From JBBTSG01 sp038064775 (GTDB lineage Bacteria > Patescibacteriota > Minisyncoccia > UBA6257 > GWB1-50-10): a stretch of DNA of 32,082 nucleotides. The notes under the pieces are model-generated. The model was not told the DNA's origin. It saw nothing but the letters and a program-made list of their open reading frames with translations, and made no database searches. Location of the stretch: positions 1 to 32,082 of the forward strand of contig JBBTSG010000001.1 in the NCBI GenBank assembly GCA_038064775.1. The letters are read 5' to 3'. Shown in pieces: positions 14,007-20,793 of the stretch (the first letter of the stretch is position 1; every line of letters starts with the position of its first letter). The translations under genes were made by a program, and so were the position numbers.

Positions 14007-15053
14007 TTAGTTTAATTTACCTTTCTGTTCTTTGCTGATAGCGAAATAAATATCAAGGAGAGCGAAGATTAAGGAAAGAACGAGCGGTCCCAGCAAGAAT
14101 CCAAGAGGTCCAAAAAAACTAATACCTCCCAAGATAGAAAGCAAAATAAGAAAAGGATGGAGTCGTATTCCTCGTTCAACAAGTCTTGGTCCCAAAAAGT
14201 TGTCTATAAGTCCCACAGCCGTCATTCCCCAAAAAAGAAGGCCGACCGCGAAAAGCGTTTTACCGCTAATGAAAAGAAATAGAATGGCTGGGAAGATCAC
14301 TAAAGCCGTTCCAATGCCGGGGATTAACGCGGCGATCGCCGCAACACTGCCCCAAAGCATTGGGCTGTGAACTCCGAAAATAGCGAACCCGACTGCGGTG
14401 AGTATGCCTTGAATTATCGCCACAGCAAGATTTCCCTTAATAACTGAATTGATTGCCAAGGCGAGTTTATTAAAAATTGTTTCGTCGTGGATATCTTGCA
14501 ATGGACTTAACGCGACGATAGCTTCCTTGAGTTTTTGACCATCCTTAAATAAGTAATACAGGGCGACAAGGAATATAAAGATGCCTACCATTGCTTTTGC
14601 AGTATTCGCAAAAAGTGAACCAAGATGCTGGAGTAACCAACTTAATCCCTGCTTTAAGTATTGGTTAATATCAACGGAGAATTCTATCGGCACGGGAGAA
14701 AGTCTTGTGAGATTCTGTATGGCATCACCTACGGCGCGAGAAAGATCTGTTGCGCCACCTTCGCTGGTTAGAGAAAAGTAAAGTTGCGTTGTTTCCTGAA
14801 AAACCTGTATGCCTAAAAATGTGATAGGCACGATAACGACGATAAAAACGAAGACGGTGGTTAAGAGTGACGCTAGGCCTCTTTTTTCGCGCGTAATAAT
14901 GAGAATCTTTTTGTGAGCCGGCCCAAAAACGGTTGCGAAAATTATTGCCAAGATAAGAGGATATAAAAATGGCTTGAAAATAAAAAAGGTAAGGATGAAT
15001 ATTCCTGCGAGAAGAATGAGTAAAAAATAGAGTTCTGATTTTTGGTGATTCAT
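14007..15053 (-). CDS. AI-2E-family transporter (PerM/YdiK-like permease)
   Basis: This 348-residue integral membrane protein fits PF01594. It has about eight hydrophobic segments: a first pair near residues 9-45, one at 60-85, a long soluble insert of about 70 residues, one at 145-168, then four packed segments between about 205 and 340. The GIFGVHSPMLWGSVAAIAALIPGIGTALV stretch and the LGPRLVERGIRLHP motif are typical of the family. Members export autoinducer-2, Na+ or unknown solutes; the substrate here is unknown. Its ATG is 22 bases after the CCA of tRNA-Ala with no terminator between, so it may share a transcript with the tRNAs. Confidence 0.92.
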   Translation of the reverse strand: MNHQKSELYFLLILLAGIFILTFFIFKPFLYPLILAIIFATVFGPAHKKILIITREKRGLASLLTTVFVFIVVIVPITFLGIQVFQETTQLYFSLTSEGGATDLSRAVGDAIQNLTRLSPVPIEFSVDINQYLKQGLSWLLQHLGSLFANTAKAMVGIFIFLVALYYLFKDGQKLKEAIVALSPLQDIHDETIFNKLALAINSVIKGNLAVAIIQGILTAVGFAIFGVHSPMLWGSVAAIAALIPGIGTALVIFPAILFLFISGKTLFAVGLLFWGMTAVGLIDNFLGPRLVERGIRLHPFLILLSILGGISFFGPLGFLLGPLVLSLIFALLDIYFAISKEQKGKLN

Positions 15054-15075
15054 GTTATTTTTTTCTTTTTCTAAA

Positions 15076-15149
15076 TGGTGGACCTAGGCAGAATCGGACT
15101 GCCGACTCCTCGTTGCAAACGAGGCGTAATACCACTTTACTATAGGCCC
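15076..15149 (-). tRNA. tRNA-Ala(TGC)
   Basis: The cloverleaf is complete on the minus strand: acceptor GGGCCTA/TAGGTCC with the G3-U70 wobble that identifies alanine, D arm GTAA/TTAC, anticodon stem CCTCG/CGAGG around TTTGCAA (anticodon TGC), T stem GGCAG/CTGCC, A discriminator and an encoded CCA. The T loop reads TCCGATT, with C rather than the near-invariant T at position 55. Confidence 0.95.
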
Positions 15150-15180
15150 GCGAAAATTGTCTGAAACAAAGTGAATTTAC

Positions 15181-15223
15181 AATTTTCTCGCCTCTCCGCC
15201 AAGATGGCGGATCGGAGAAAATT
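15181..15223. repeat. Long hairpin between tRNA-Ile and tRNA-Ala
   Basis: AATTTTCTC (15181-15189) pairs with GAGAAAATT (15215-15223), and an inner TCCGCC/GGCGGA (15195-15200 with 15206-15211) closes a 5-nt loop. It fills most of the spacer between the two tRNAs and could guide precursor processing. The CCGCC...GGCGG core recurs elsewhere in the window. Confidence 0.6.
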
Positions 15224-15227
15224 CGTG

Positions 15228-15299
15228 TGGGCGTGCCAGGGATCGAACCTGGGACCTCCATATTATCAGTATGGCGTTCTACCACTGAACTACACGCCC
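15228..15299 (-). tRNA. tRNA-Ile(GAT)
   Basis: The cloverleaf on the minus strand has acceptor GGGCGTG/CACGCCC, D arm GTTC/GAAC, anticodon stem CCATA/TATGG around CTGATAA (anticodon GAT), variable loop AGGTC and T arm CCAGG-TTCGATC-CCTGG with an A discriminator. No CCA is encoded, unlike its neighbour tRNA-Ala. The Ile-Ala order is that of the usual 16S-23S rRNA spacer pair, but no rRNA gene is here. Confidence 0.96.
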
Positions 15300-15302
15300 A
15301 AA

Positions 15303-15326
15303 TCCGGCAACCGCTCCGGCAACCGC
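15303..15326. repeat. Tandem 12-bp direct repeat
   Basis: TCCGGCAACCGC occurs twice in tandem (15303-15314 and 15315-15326) between tRNA-Ile and the small membrane gene. On the minus strand it lies just upstream of the tRNAs. Confidence 0.75.
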
Positions 15327-15330
15327 CAGA

Positions 15331-15546
15331 TTACTTTCCCAAGTTTAACTTCTCAAAACCGACGGTGTCAAACCCGCTTGTTTGCGGCGGCGCCGACCGC
15401 ACTTCAAGCGAAGCGTTTAAATGAGAAACCAAAAACATAGCAGAATAAATTACAAAAACAAGGAGAAGGATGCATAAAAAAGCCGCCGTAATCGAAAAGC
15501 TAATTTGTTGTTCGAATTTGAAAAAATTTTTAATTTTGGTAAACAT
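15331..15546 (-). CDS. Small single-pass membrane protein near the pilO-like gene
   Basis: This 71-residue protein has a basic amphipathic N-terminus (MFTKIKNFFKF), one strong transmembrane helix at about residues 18-41 and a short polar outer tail. I do not recognise the family. It starts eight bases after the stop of the PilO-like gene on the same strand, so the two are probably co-expressed and the protein may be a small partner of a type IV pilus assembly complex. That role is inferred only from context. An AGGT lies about 13 bases before the ATG, too far for a strong ribosome-binding site. Confidence 0.6.
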   Translation of the reverse strand: MFTKIKNFFKFEQQISFSITAAFLCILLLVFVIYSAMFLVSHLNASLEVRSAPPQTSGFDTVGFEKLNLGK

Positions 15547-15554
15547 TTATTTTA

Positions 15555-16076
15555 TTACCTGAAAAAAACTCGGCCAGTAATATTCATTTGTTCCGAAGAA
15601 TCTCGCCCTCCTAAAGTCAGATTATCAATCATAGTCAGGTAATGGAAACGCGGAAGTTGGGGTAAAAAATCAACCAGTTTCCACAAATCGCCGCCAAGAT
15701 TTAATTGAAAACCAATCGAACCTAAATTTTCATTAGTCGCCGGTGCTTCGTTTCCGAGAGTAAACCCATAATTCAAGCCGGTCGAAACCGTAATGTTTTG
15801 AAAATCTTTTGAGATATTAATCAGTTTGTCTCTTGTAGGCACAACATTTTGAAGTGAAGTAAGATAATTTTTAGCTTTATCAGTGTATTGCTTATTAAGA
15901 ATAGTAAATCGTTCGAGCGATAATGATTTTTGAGTGAGAGTGTTCCGTAAATCAATGATTTTATCAGTATTGCTCTGAATATTAGAAACAAATAGAAAGA
16001 TGCCGACAAAAAGTGCGATAATAACAGCGCTGGCAATAGAAATTTCAATTAATATTTTCCTGCGGAAATGATCCAT
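15555..16076 (-). CDS. PilO-like type IV pilus assembly protein
   Basis: This 173-residue bitopic protein has a short cytoplasmic start, a transmembrane helix at about residues 12-31, a coiled-coil stretch (about 33-75) and a C-terminal alpha/beta domain ending FHYLTMIDNLTLGG...ITGRVFF. That order matches PilO, which pairs with PilN and PilM in the inner-membrane alignment complex of type IV pili. No pilM, pilN or pilin gene is in the window, so the call rests on architecture. A TATACT hexamer ends seven bases before the ATG, which suggests a leaderless transcript. Confidence 0.65.
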   Translation of the reverse strand: MDHFRRKILIEISIASAVIIALFVGIFLFVSNIQSNTDKIIDLRNTLTQKSLSLERFTILNKQYTDKAKNYLTSLQNVVPTRDKLINISKDFQNITVSTGLNYGFTLGNEAPATNENLGSIGFQLNLGGDLWKLVDFLPQLPRFHYLTMIDNLTLGGRDSSEQMNITGRVFFR

Positions 16077-16083
16077 AAACTCT

Positions 16084-16091
16084 AGTATACT
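16084..16091. promoter_or_regulatory. Shared divergent -10 palindrome AGTATACT
   Basis: The palindrome AGTATACT gives a TATACT -10 on both strands. On the minus strand it is seven bases from the ATG of the pilO-like gene (leaderless start). On the plus strand it could start a leader of about 10 nt for dprA. No good -35 is seen on either side. Confidence 0.45.
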
Positions 16092-16108
16092 TATTTTATC
16101 ATAAAAAG

Positions 16109-16963
16109 ATGAAGGCGGATATTAAAAAAATTAGTTTTGACGACGGGGGTTTTCCAGCGCTCCTTAAAGAAATTCCAGGCGCTCCGCGAATGCTTTACTT
16201 TCTAGGAGTTTTACCGAAAAAAGAAGAAAAACTTGTGGCGATTGTGGGCACAAGAAAAGCGACCGCTGAGGGCAAACTGCTAGCCAAAAATATCGGGAAA
16301 GAATTGGCTGCCGAAGGCGTAGTAATTGTAAGCGGTTTGGCTTTGGGAATTGATGCCGCTGCCCATGAAGGCGCGCTTGTCGCGGGCGGTAAAACCATCG
16401 CTGTTTTGGCAAATGGGCTTGATAAAATCTATCCGGCAACAAATGAAAATTTAGGCAAACGAATTATTGAAAGTGACGGCGTAATTTTTTCGGAATATTC
16501 AGCCGGCACACCCGCTCTACCGCACCAATTTTTAGAACGGAACAGGATTGTAAGCGGCCTTTCAATCGCTACTATTGTTATTGAAGCGCCAATTCATTCC
16601 GGCGCGCTTGTAACGGCGAAAAACGCGATTGATCAAGGACGAGAAGTTTTTGTTTTCCCTGGACCAGCTAATCACCCAAACTTTCAAGGTTCGCACATGC
16701 TTATACGGAACGGTGCCCGGCTTGTCACAAACGCGAGCGATATTTTGGAAGATCTTGGTTTAGAACCGACAACTAAGAAAACTGAAAATCTTACTGATGA
16801 AGGAAAAATTATAATCGAGGTTTTAAAAATAAATAAAACGCTTACAATTGACAAAATAATCGAGGCGACTAAACTGGAAACTCATAAAGTCAGCGAAGAA
16901 TTAACTTATCTTTCGCTCTCGGGAATGATTGAGGAAAAGAATGGCAAATTTTATTTAAAATAA
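16109..16963 (+). CDS. dprA: DNA-processing protein DprA
   Basis: DprA protects incoming single-stranded DNA during natural transformation and loads RecA. The 284-residue sequence has the extended Rossmann core: IVGTRKAT near residue 46, VVIVSGLALGIDAAAHEGAL (about 70-89), AVLANGLDKIYPATN, FLERNRIVSGLS, VIEAPIHSGALVTAKNAIDQGREVFVFPG and GSHMLIRNGARLV. A winged-helix domain like that at the C-terminus of many DprA proteins follows (about 235-284). The ATG at 16109 starts a short leader. The stop is followed after three bases by topA, the usual dprA-topA arrangement. With the PilO-like gene this suggests a DNA-uptake locus. Confidence 0.96.
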   Translation: MKADIKKISFDDGGFPALLKEIPGAPRMLYFLGVLPKKEEKLVAIVGTRKATAEGKLLAKNIGKELAAEGVVIVSGLALGIDAAAHEGALVAGGKTIAVLANGLDKIYPATNENLGKRIIESDGVIFSEYSAGTPALPHQFLERNRIVSGLSIATIVIEAPIHSGALVTAKNAIDQGREVFVFPGPANHPNFQGSHMLIRNGARLVTNASDILEDLGLEPTTKKTENLTDEGKIIIEVLKINKTLTIDKIIEATKLETHKVSEELTYLSLSGMIEEKNGKFYLK

Positions 16964-16966
16964 AAA

Positions 16967-19162
16967 ATGAAACTAGTTATCGTAGAAAGTCCGACAAAAA
17001 CAAAAACGATCTCAAAATATTTGGATAAATCTTTTGAAATTCACGCAAGCGTGGGGCACGTTCGCGATCTCCCTAAAAGTAATAAAAAGGCGATTGATAT
17101 TCCCGGCGGCTTTATTCCTCACTATGAAATTTCTAAAGGGAAAGAACATATCGTTGAAGAATTAAAAAAACTCGGCAAAAAAGCGGAAGAAGTGTATTTA
17201 GCAACTGATCCTGACAGAGAAGGCGAAGCAATCGCTTGGCACATTAAAGAAATATGCGAACTCAAAAATCCAAAACGCATTGTTTTTCATGAAATTACAG
17301 AAAGCGCCGTAAAAGACGCGCTTAAACATCCACGCGACATTGATCTTAATCTTTTAAAAGCACAGGAGGCGCGGCGCGTGTTAGACCGCTTAGTAGGATA
17401 TGATCTTTCAGGACTTATTTGGAAAAAGGTGCGTTATGGGCTTTCTGCTGGCCGGGTGCAATCCCCCGCCCTTCGCATTATTATGGAACGCGAACGTGAA
17501 ATTCGAGCTTTTATTCCAGAAAACTTTTGGGTAATCAGCGGAACGTTTCTCTCAAAAAATAAGAATGAACTATTACTCACTTGCGCCGAAGAACCGCGCG
17601 ATGAGAAGGAAGTAGAACGTATTCTAAAAGTGGCGCGCGAAAACCAATGGACAATCCTTCAAATTAAAGAAACTGAAGTAAAACGTTCGCCAAAACCACC
17701 GTTTATTACTTCCACGCTTCAGCAAACCGCAAGTTCGCGCTTAGGTTACGCGCCTTCGCGAACTATGGGAATTGCCCAAAAACTTTACCAAGAAGGACAC
17801 ATTACATATATGCGTACTGATAGCGTGACTTTAAGCAAAGAAGCGCTCGGCCAAATTTATAGTGAAATTGAAAAAAGTTACGGAAAAGAATATTTGGAGC
17901 CGCGTTTCTATGCAACAAAAAGCAAGAGCGCGCAGGAAGCGCACGAAGCGATTCGCCCATCAAAAATTTCGGTAAAAAACGCAGGGTCTTCGGAAGATCA
18001 AAAACGGCTTTACGCTTTAATTCGCGAACGGACATTAGCTTCCCAAATGACAGACGCAAAAATCCTTCGCACAAAAGTTACTGCGAATATAACAAAAGGA
18101 GAAACTATTCCAAATTTTTCCACTACCGGAAATGTAACTTTATTTGATGGTTGGCTTGTTGCCGATCCGCGCGCCAAAGGAGAAGAAGTGGAACTTCCAA
18201 AACTCGCAGAGGGCGAATCTTTAAAAATGACTGACATTCAAAGCGAGGGAAAACAAACAGAACCGCCCGCGCGCTACACTGAAGCCGGTCTTATTAAAGA
18301 ACTTGAAAAACGGGAAATTGGCCGGCCTAGCACGTACGCGTCAATCATCTCAACATTAATAGAACGCAACTATGTGGAAAAAATCGCGAGAACGCTTAAA
18401 CCTACCGATACCGGTGATGTGGTGAGTACATTTCTTGAAAACAATCTAGGTAAATATATAAGCGATTCATTCACGGCAGACATGGAAAATGATTTGGATA
18501 AAATCGCGGAAGGAAAAAAAGATTATGTAAAAACTCTTAAAACTTTCTACGGTCCGTTTTCTAAAGACGTGAAAGCACAAGGCACAATGAAAATTCCCGC
18601 GGAAGCGGCTCCGGCGGAATTCAAATGTCCTGTTTGTCTGGCGGCCATGATTATTAAACTTGGCCGTAATGGGAAGTTTATGAGTTGCGAGCGTTTTCCA
18701 GAATGTAAAGGCGGAAGAAAACTCGACGGAACGGTTATGGAAGGGCCGAAAGAAACCGGAGAAAAATGCCCTGATTGCATTACAGCAGGGCGCGAAAACG
18801 GAATGTTAATTGAACGCGAAGGACGTTTTGGAAAATTCATTGCTTGCAGCAATTGGAAGCGCGGTAAAAACGGCTGTCATTATATTAAACAGAGCGCGGA
18901 AGAGGAAGCGAAAAAAAGAACAGGCGTGAAGTGTCCAGTTGACGCTGGCGAAATTGTAGAACGGCGCGGCCGCTTCGGGCCATTTTTCAGCTGTTCAAAT
19001 TACCCAGCTTGCAAATTTATAATGAAATCAAAACCGACCGGTAATAAATGCTCACTTTGCGATTCTTTAATGATGGAAGGAACAAAAACAATTCCGGAGC
19101 GATGCTCGAATAAAACTTGCCCAAACTATAATCCGCACAAATTAGAGAAATCTAAAAAGTAA
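16967..19162 (+). CDS. topA: DNA topoisomerase I
   Basis: This type IA enzyme relaxes negative supercoils by a transient 5'-phosphotyrosine break. The 731-residue protein has the Toprim domain with VESPTKTKTI at the start and TDPDREGEAIAWH near residue 80, a GLSAGRVQSPALR motif and the catalytic Tyr281 in GHITYMRTDS. The C-terminal region from about residue 554 holds four zinc-ribbon-like Cys-x-x-Cys repeats (CPVC, CPDC, CPVD, CSLC starts); the third begins CPVD, so its first pair lacks one cysteine. The ATG follows dprA with a 3-bp gap. The last 11 bp overlap map, which runs in the opposite direction. Confidence 0.98.
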   Translation: MKLVIVESPTKTKTISKYLDKSFEIHASVGHVRDLPKSNKKAIDIPGGFIPHYEISKGKEHIVEELKKLGKKAEEVYLATDPDREGEAIAWHIKEICELKNPKRIVFHEITESAVKDALKHPRDIDLNLLKAQEARRVLDRLVGYDLSGLIWKKVRYGLSAGRVQSPALRIIMEREREIRAFIPENFWVISGTFLSKNKNELLLTCAEEPRDEKEVERILKVARENQWTILQIKETEVKRSPKPPFITSTLQQTASSRLGYAPSRTMGIAQKLYQEGHITYMRTDSVTLSKEALGQIYSEIEKSYGKEYLEPRFYATKSKSAQEAHEAIRPSKISVKNAGSSEDQKRLYALIRERTLASQMTDAKILRTKVTANITKGETIPNFSTTGNVTLFDGWLVADPRAKGEEVELPKLAEGESLKMTDIQSEGKQTEPPARYTEAGLIKELEKREIGRPSTYASIISTLIERNYVEKIARTLKPTDTGDVVSTFLENNLGKYISDSFTADMENDLDKIAEGKKDYVKTLKTFYGPFSKDVKAQGTMKIPAEAAPAEFKCPVCLAAMIIKLGRNGKFMSCERFPECKGGRKLDGTVMEGPKETGEKCPDCITAGRENGMLIEREGRFGKFIACSNWKRGKNGCHYIKQSAEEEAKKRTGVKCPVDAGEIVERRGRFGPFFSCSNYPACKFIMKSKPTGNKCSLCDSLMMEGTKTIPERCSNKTCPNYNPHKLEKSKK

Positions 19163-19931
19163 GAATTTCTGTTCCGTTATCCGTAATTGCCACCGTGTGC
19201 TCAAAATGCGCGCTTAAACTGTGGTCGGCAGTCGCGAAACTGTCGTCTTTTTGTTGAATTATTTCGGACGAACCAATCGCGACCATCGGCTCAATCGCGA
19301 GTACCATTCCCGGTGTAAGCATAATCCCCTCGCCGCGTTTGCCGTAATTTAAAATAGTTGGATCTTCGTGAAGCTTAAAGCCGACTCCATGGCCAGTTAA
19401 ACCGTGAACAACTTTGAAACCTTCTTTTTTTACAACTGATTCTATTGCAAAACCGATATCGCCAAGGTGATTGCCGGGCTTACAAACTTTAATTGCTTCA
19501 GCAAGCGAATTTTTAGTTGCTTCAATTAAATGAAGCGCTTCTTTTGATATATTTCCGATTCCTACGGTAAGCGCGCTATCCGTGAAATAACCTTTGCCCG
19601 CTCCGCCGCGAGGCGAGTAATTTACGCCGAAATCAATTTTTAACACGTCGCCGGATTTTAAAACATATTCATTAGGTAAGCCGTGAACGATTACGTCATT
19701 TACTGACGCGCAAATTGCGGCGGGATACGCTTTTGCCGCGCCAGCCGGCCGGTAATCTAAAAAAGCGGCTTTAGCGCCAGCATCTTTTAAAAGTTTTCGC
19801 GCTTTTAAATCTAATTCTATAAGCGCCACACCTTCTTTTGCTTCGCTCGCGAGAATATTTAAAATTGAGGAAAGGATTTTCCCAGATTTACGCAAAAAGA
19901 CCAGGTCTTTCTCCGTCTTTAACTTAATCAT
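19152..19931 (-). CDS. map: Methionine aminopeptidase, type I
   Basis: Map removes the N-terminal methionine from nascent proteins. The 259-residue pita-bread fold has the five metal ligands in IDFGV, TDSA, GHGVG, IEPM and FEHTV, and substrate-side HGL and LHEDP motifs. An insertion rich in Gly (NYSPRGGAGKGYFTDSA) sits between the two Asp ligands, where most bacteria have about ten residues. It lies ten bases after adk, as in the usual spc arrangement, but the next genes (infA, rpmJ, rpsM) are missing. Its 3' end overlaps the convergent topA by 11 bp. Confidence 0.97.
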   Translation of the reverse strand: MIKLKTEKDLVFLRKSGKILSSILNILASEAKEGVALIELDLKARKLLKDAGAKAAFLDYRPAGAAKAYPAAICASVNDVIVHGLPNEYVLKSGDVLKIDFGVNYSPRGGAGKGYFTDSALTVGIGNISKEALHLIEATKNSLAEAIKVCKPGNHLGDIGFAIESVVKKEGFKVVHGLTGHGVGFKLHEDPTILNYGKRGEGIMLTPGMVLAIEPMVAIGSSEIIQQKDDSFATADHSLSAHFEHTVAITDNGTEILTF

Positions 19932-19941
19932 TCCAGTAACA

Positions 19942-20622
19942 TTAATCTAGACCGATTTTTTTCGCAATAACTTTATGGATTTTGTAAGGTGCTGGTTCGC
20001 CGTTTACAGGAAAAATCTTAAACCCGAGTTTTTTTAAGCCGGCTAAAATCGGATAAGTCCGCTCGGCATATTCTTTAAGTCGCACTTTAATCACCGCCGG
20101 TTTATCAAGCGTCCGCCGGCGAAACGCGCCACCACATAAAGAACAATGGCGATTTTTGGCAGTCGCTAGAATCGGCAAACCGCAAACCGAGCAAACAAGC
20201 CGTGCACTATTCCGCTTCATTGAACTTTGGTCATGAATGTTAAGTTTAATAACCGAAACATTCTTTTTGCCATAAAGCGCGGTTAGAGTTTCAATAAGTC
20301 CAGTATTTTTCCGGTCGCCAAACGCTTCAAAAATCGTCCGCGGCGATCCACTAAAAACAATACTCATTTGAGAGTTGGCAATTCTCTTAGCTTCATCAGC
20401 CGTGATTTTTAAAACCCACGCCGGCGCGCAAAGTTTGCCGGTGTCAAAATTTTTCTTTTCCCGTTGAATGATTTTATTTTTTCGGTTGCTTGAATCGTGA
20501 ACTACGCTTTCAATATACCGGCCGGTATCAAAGTGAATAAAACCAAACTTCCGCGCTAAAAGCTCGGCTTGTGTTCCTTTCCCAGAACCAGGTGGACCAT
20601 AAATTATGACGGCTTGTTTCAT
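19942..20622 (-). CDS. adk: Adenylate kinase with zinc-finger LID
   Basis: Adenylate kinase interconverts ATP plus AMP and two ADP. The 226-residue protein has the P-loop GPPGSGKGTQ (9-18), an NMP-binding FDTG motif and a lid with CSVCGLP...HCSLCGG, the four-cysteine zinc site of many Gram-positive forms. The motif that is normally DGFPRT reads SGSPRT here, so the usual aspartate is replaced by serine. The FSGSPRT form is familiar from CPR adk genes. The ATG at 20622 is six bases after an extended -10, so adk-map probably has its own leaderless transcript, separate from secY. Confidence 0.93.
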   Translation of the reverse strand: MKQAVIIYGPPGSGKGTQAELLARKFGFIHFDTGRYIESVVHDSSNRKNKIIQREKKNFDTGKLCAPAWVLKITADEAKRIANSQMSIVFSGSPRTIFEAFGDRKNTGLIETLTALYGKKNVSVIKLNIHDQSSMKRNSARLVCSVCGLPILATAKNRHCSLCGGAFRRRTLDKPAVIKVRLKEYAERTYPILAGLKKLGFKIFPVNGEPAPYKIHKVIAKKIGLD

Positions 20623-20628
20623 AAATTC

Positions 20629-20637
20629 ATTGTATCA
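20629..20637 (-). promoter_or_regulatory. Extended -10 of adk, probable leaderless start
   Basis: On the minus strand TGA-TACAAT (20637-20629) is followed by six bases and the adk ATG, so transcription should begin at the start codon. The -35 region would lie in the T-rich tail of the terminator at 20660-20681, so the TG extension probably compensates. No Shine-Dalgarno site is visible. Confidence 0.6.
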
Positions 20638-20659
20638 CTGAAAATTCAAAAATAAAAAA

Positions 20660-20681
20660 CCGCCACACTTTCATGTGGCGG
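20660..20681 (-). terminator. Terminator of the ribosomal operon after secY
   Basis: CCGCCACA (20660-20667) pairs with TGTGGCGG (20674-20681) around a 6-nt loop. On the minus strand TTTTTTATTTTTGAA follows. It separates secY from adk-map. Confidence 0.88.
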
Positions 20682-20691
20682 ATACTAATTT

Positions 20692-20793
20692 CAACCGCTT
20701 ATTTTTGCTGATGTAGTGAGTATTAACGAGAGCGGTTGTTTCTTTATCCCTCACTACGTTCGGGATGATTGGTTTTTTATTCAAAACCAATCA
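20692..20793. repeat. Cluster of three hairpins downstream of secY
   Basis: Three stems lie in order: CAACCGCT/AGCGGTTG (20692-20699 with 20731-20738), ATCCC/GGGAT around TCACTACGTTC (20746-20766) and TGATTGGTTTT/AAAACCAATCA (20766-20776 with 20783-20793). The last overlaps the secY stop codon. None has a T tract; the real terminator lies further on at 20660-20681. They form a structured 3' UTR or are remnants of palindromic repeats. A related TCCCTC...CGTTCG.CGGGAT string occurs at 1316-1341. Confidence 0.6.

Noticed and set aside
15055..15440. Open frames across tRNA-Ala and tRNA-Ile on both strands
   Set aside because: They are read through two clear cloverleaf tRNA genes. Strings such as VPGIEPGTS are typical false proteins from tRNA sequence.
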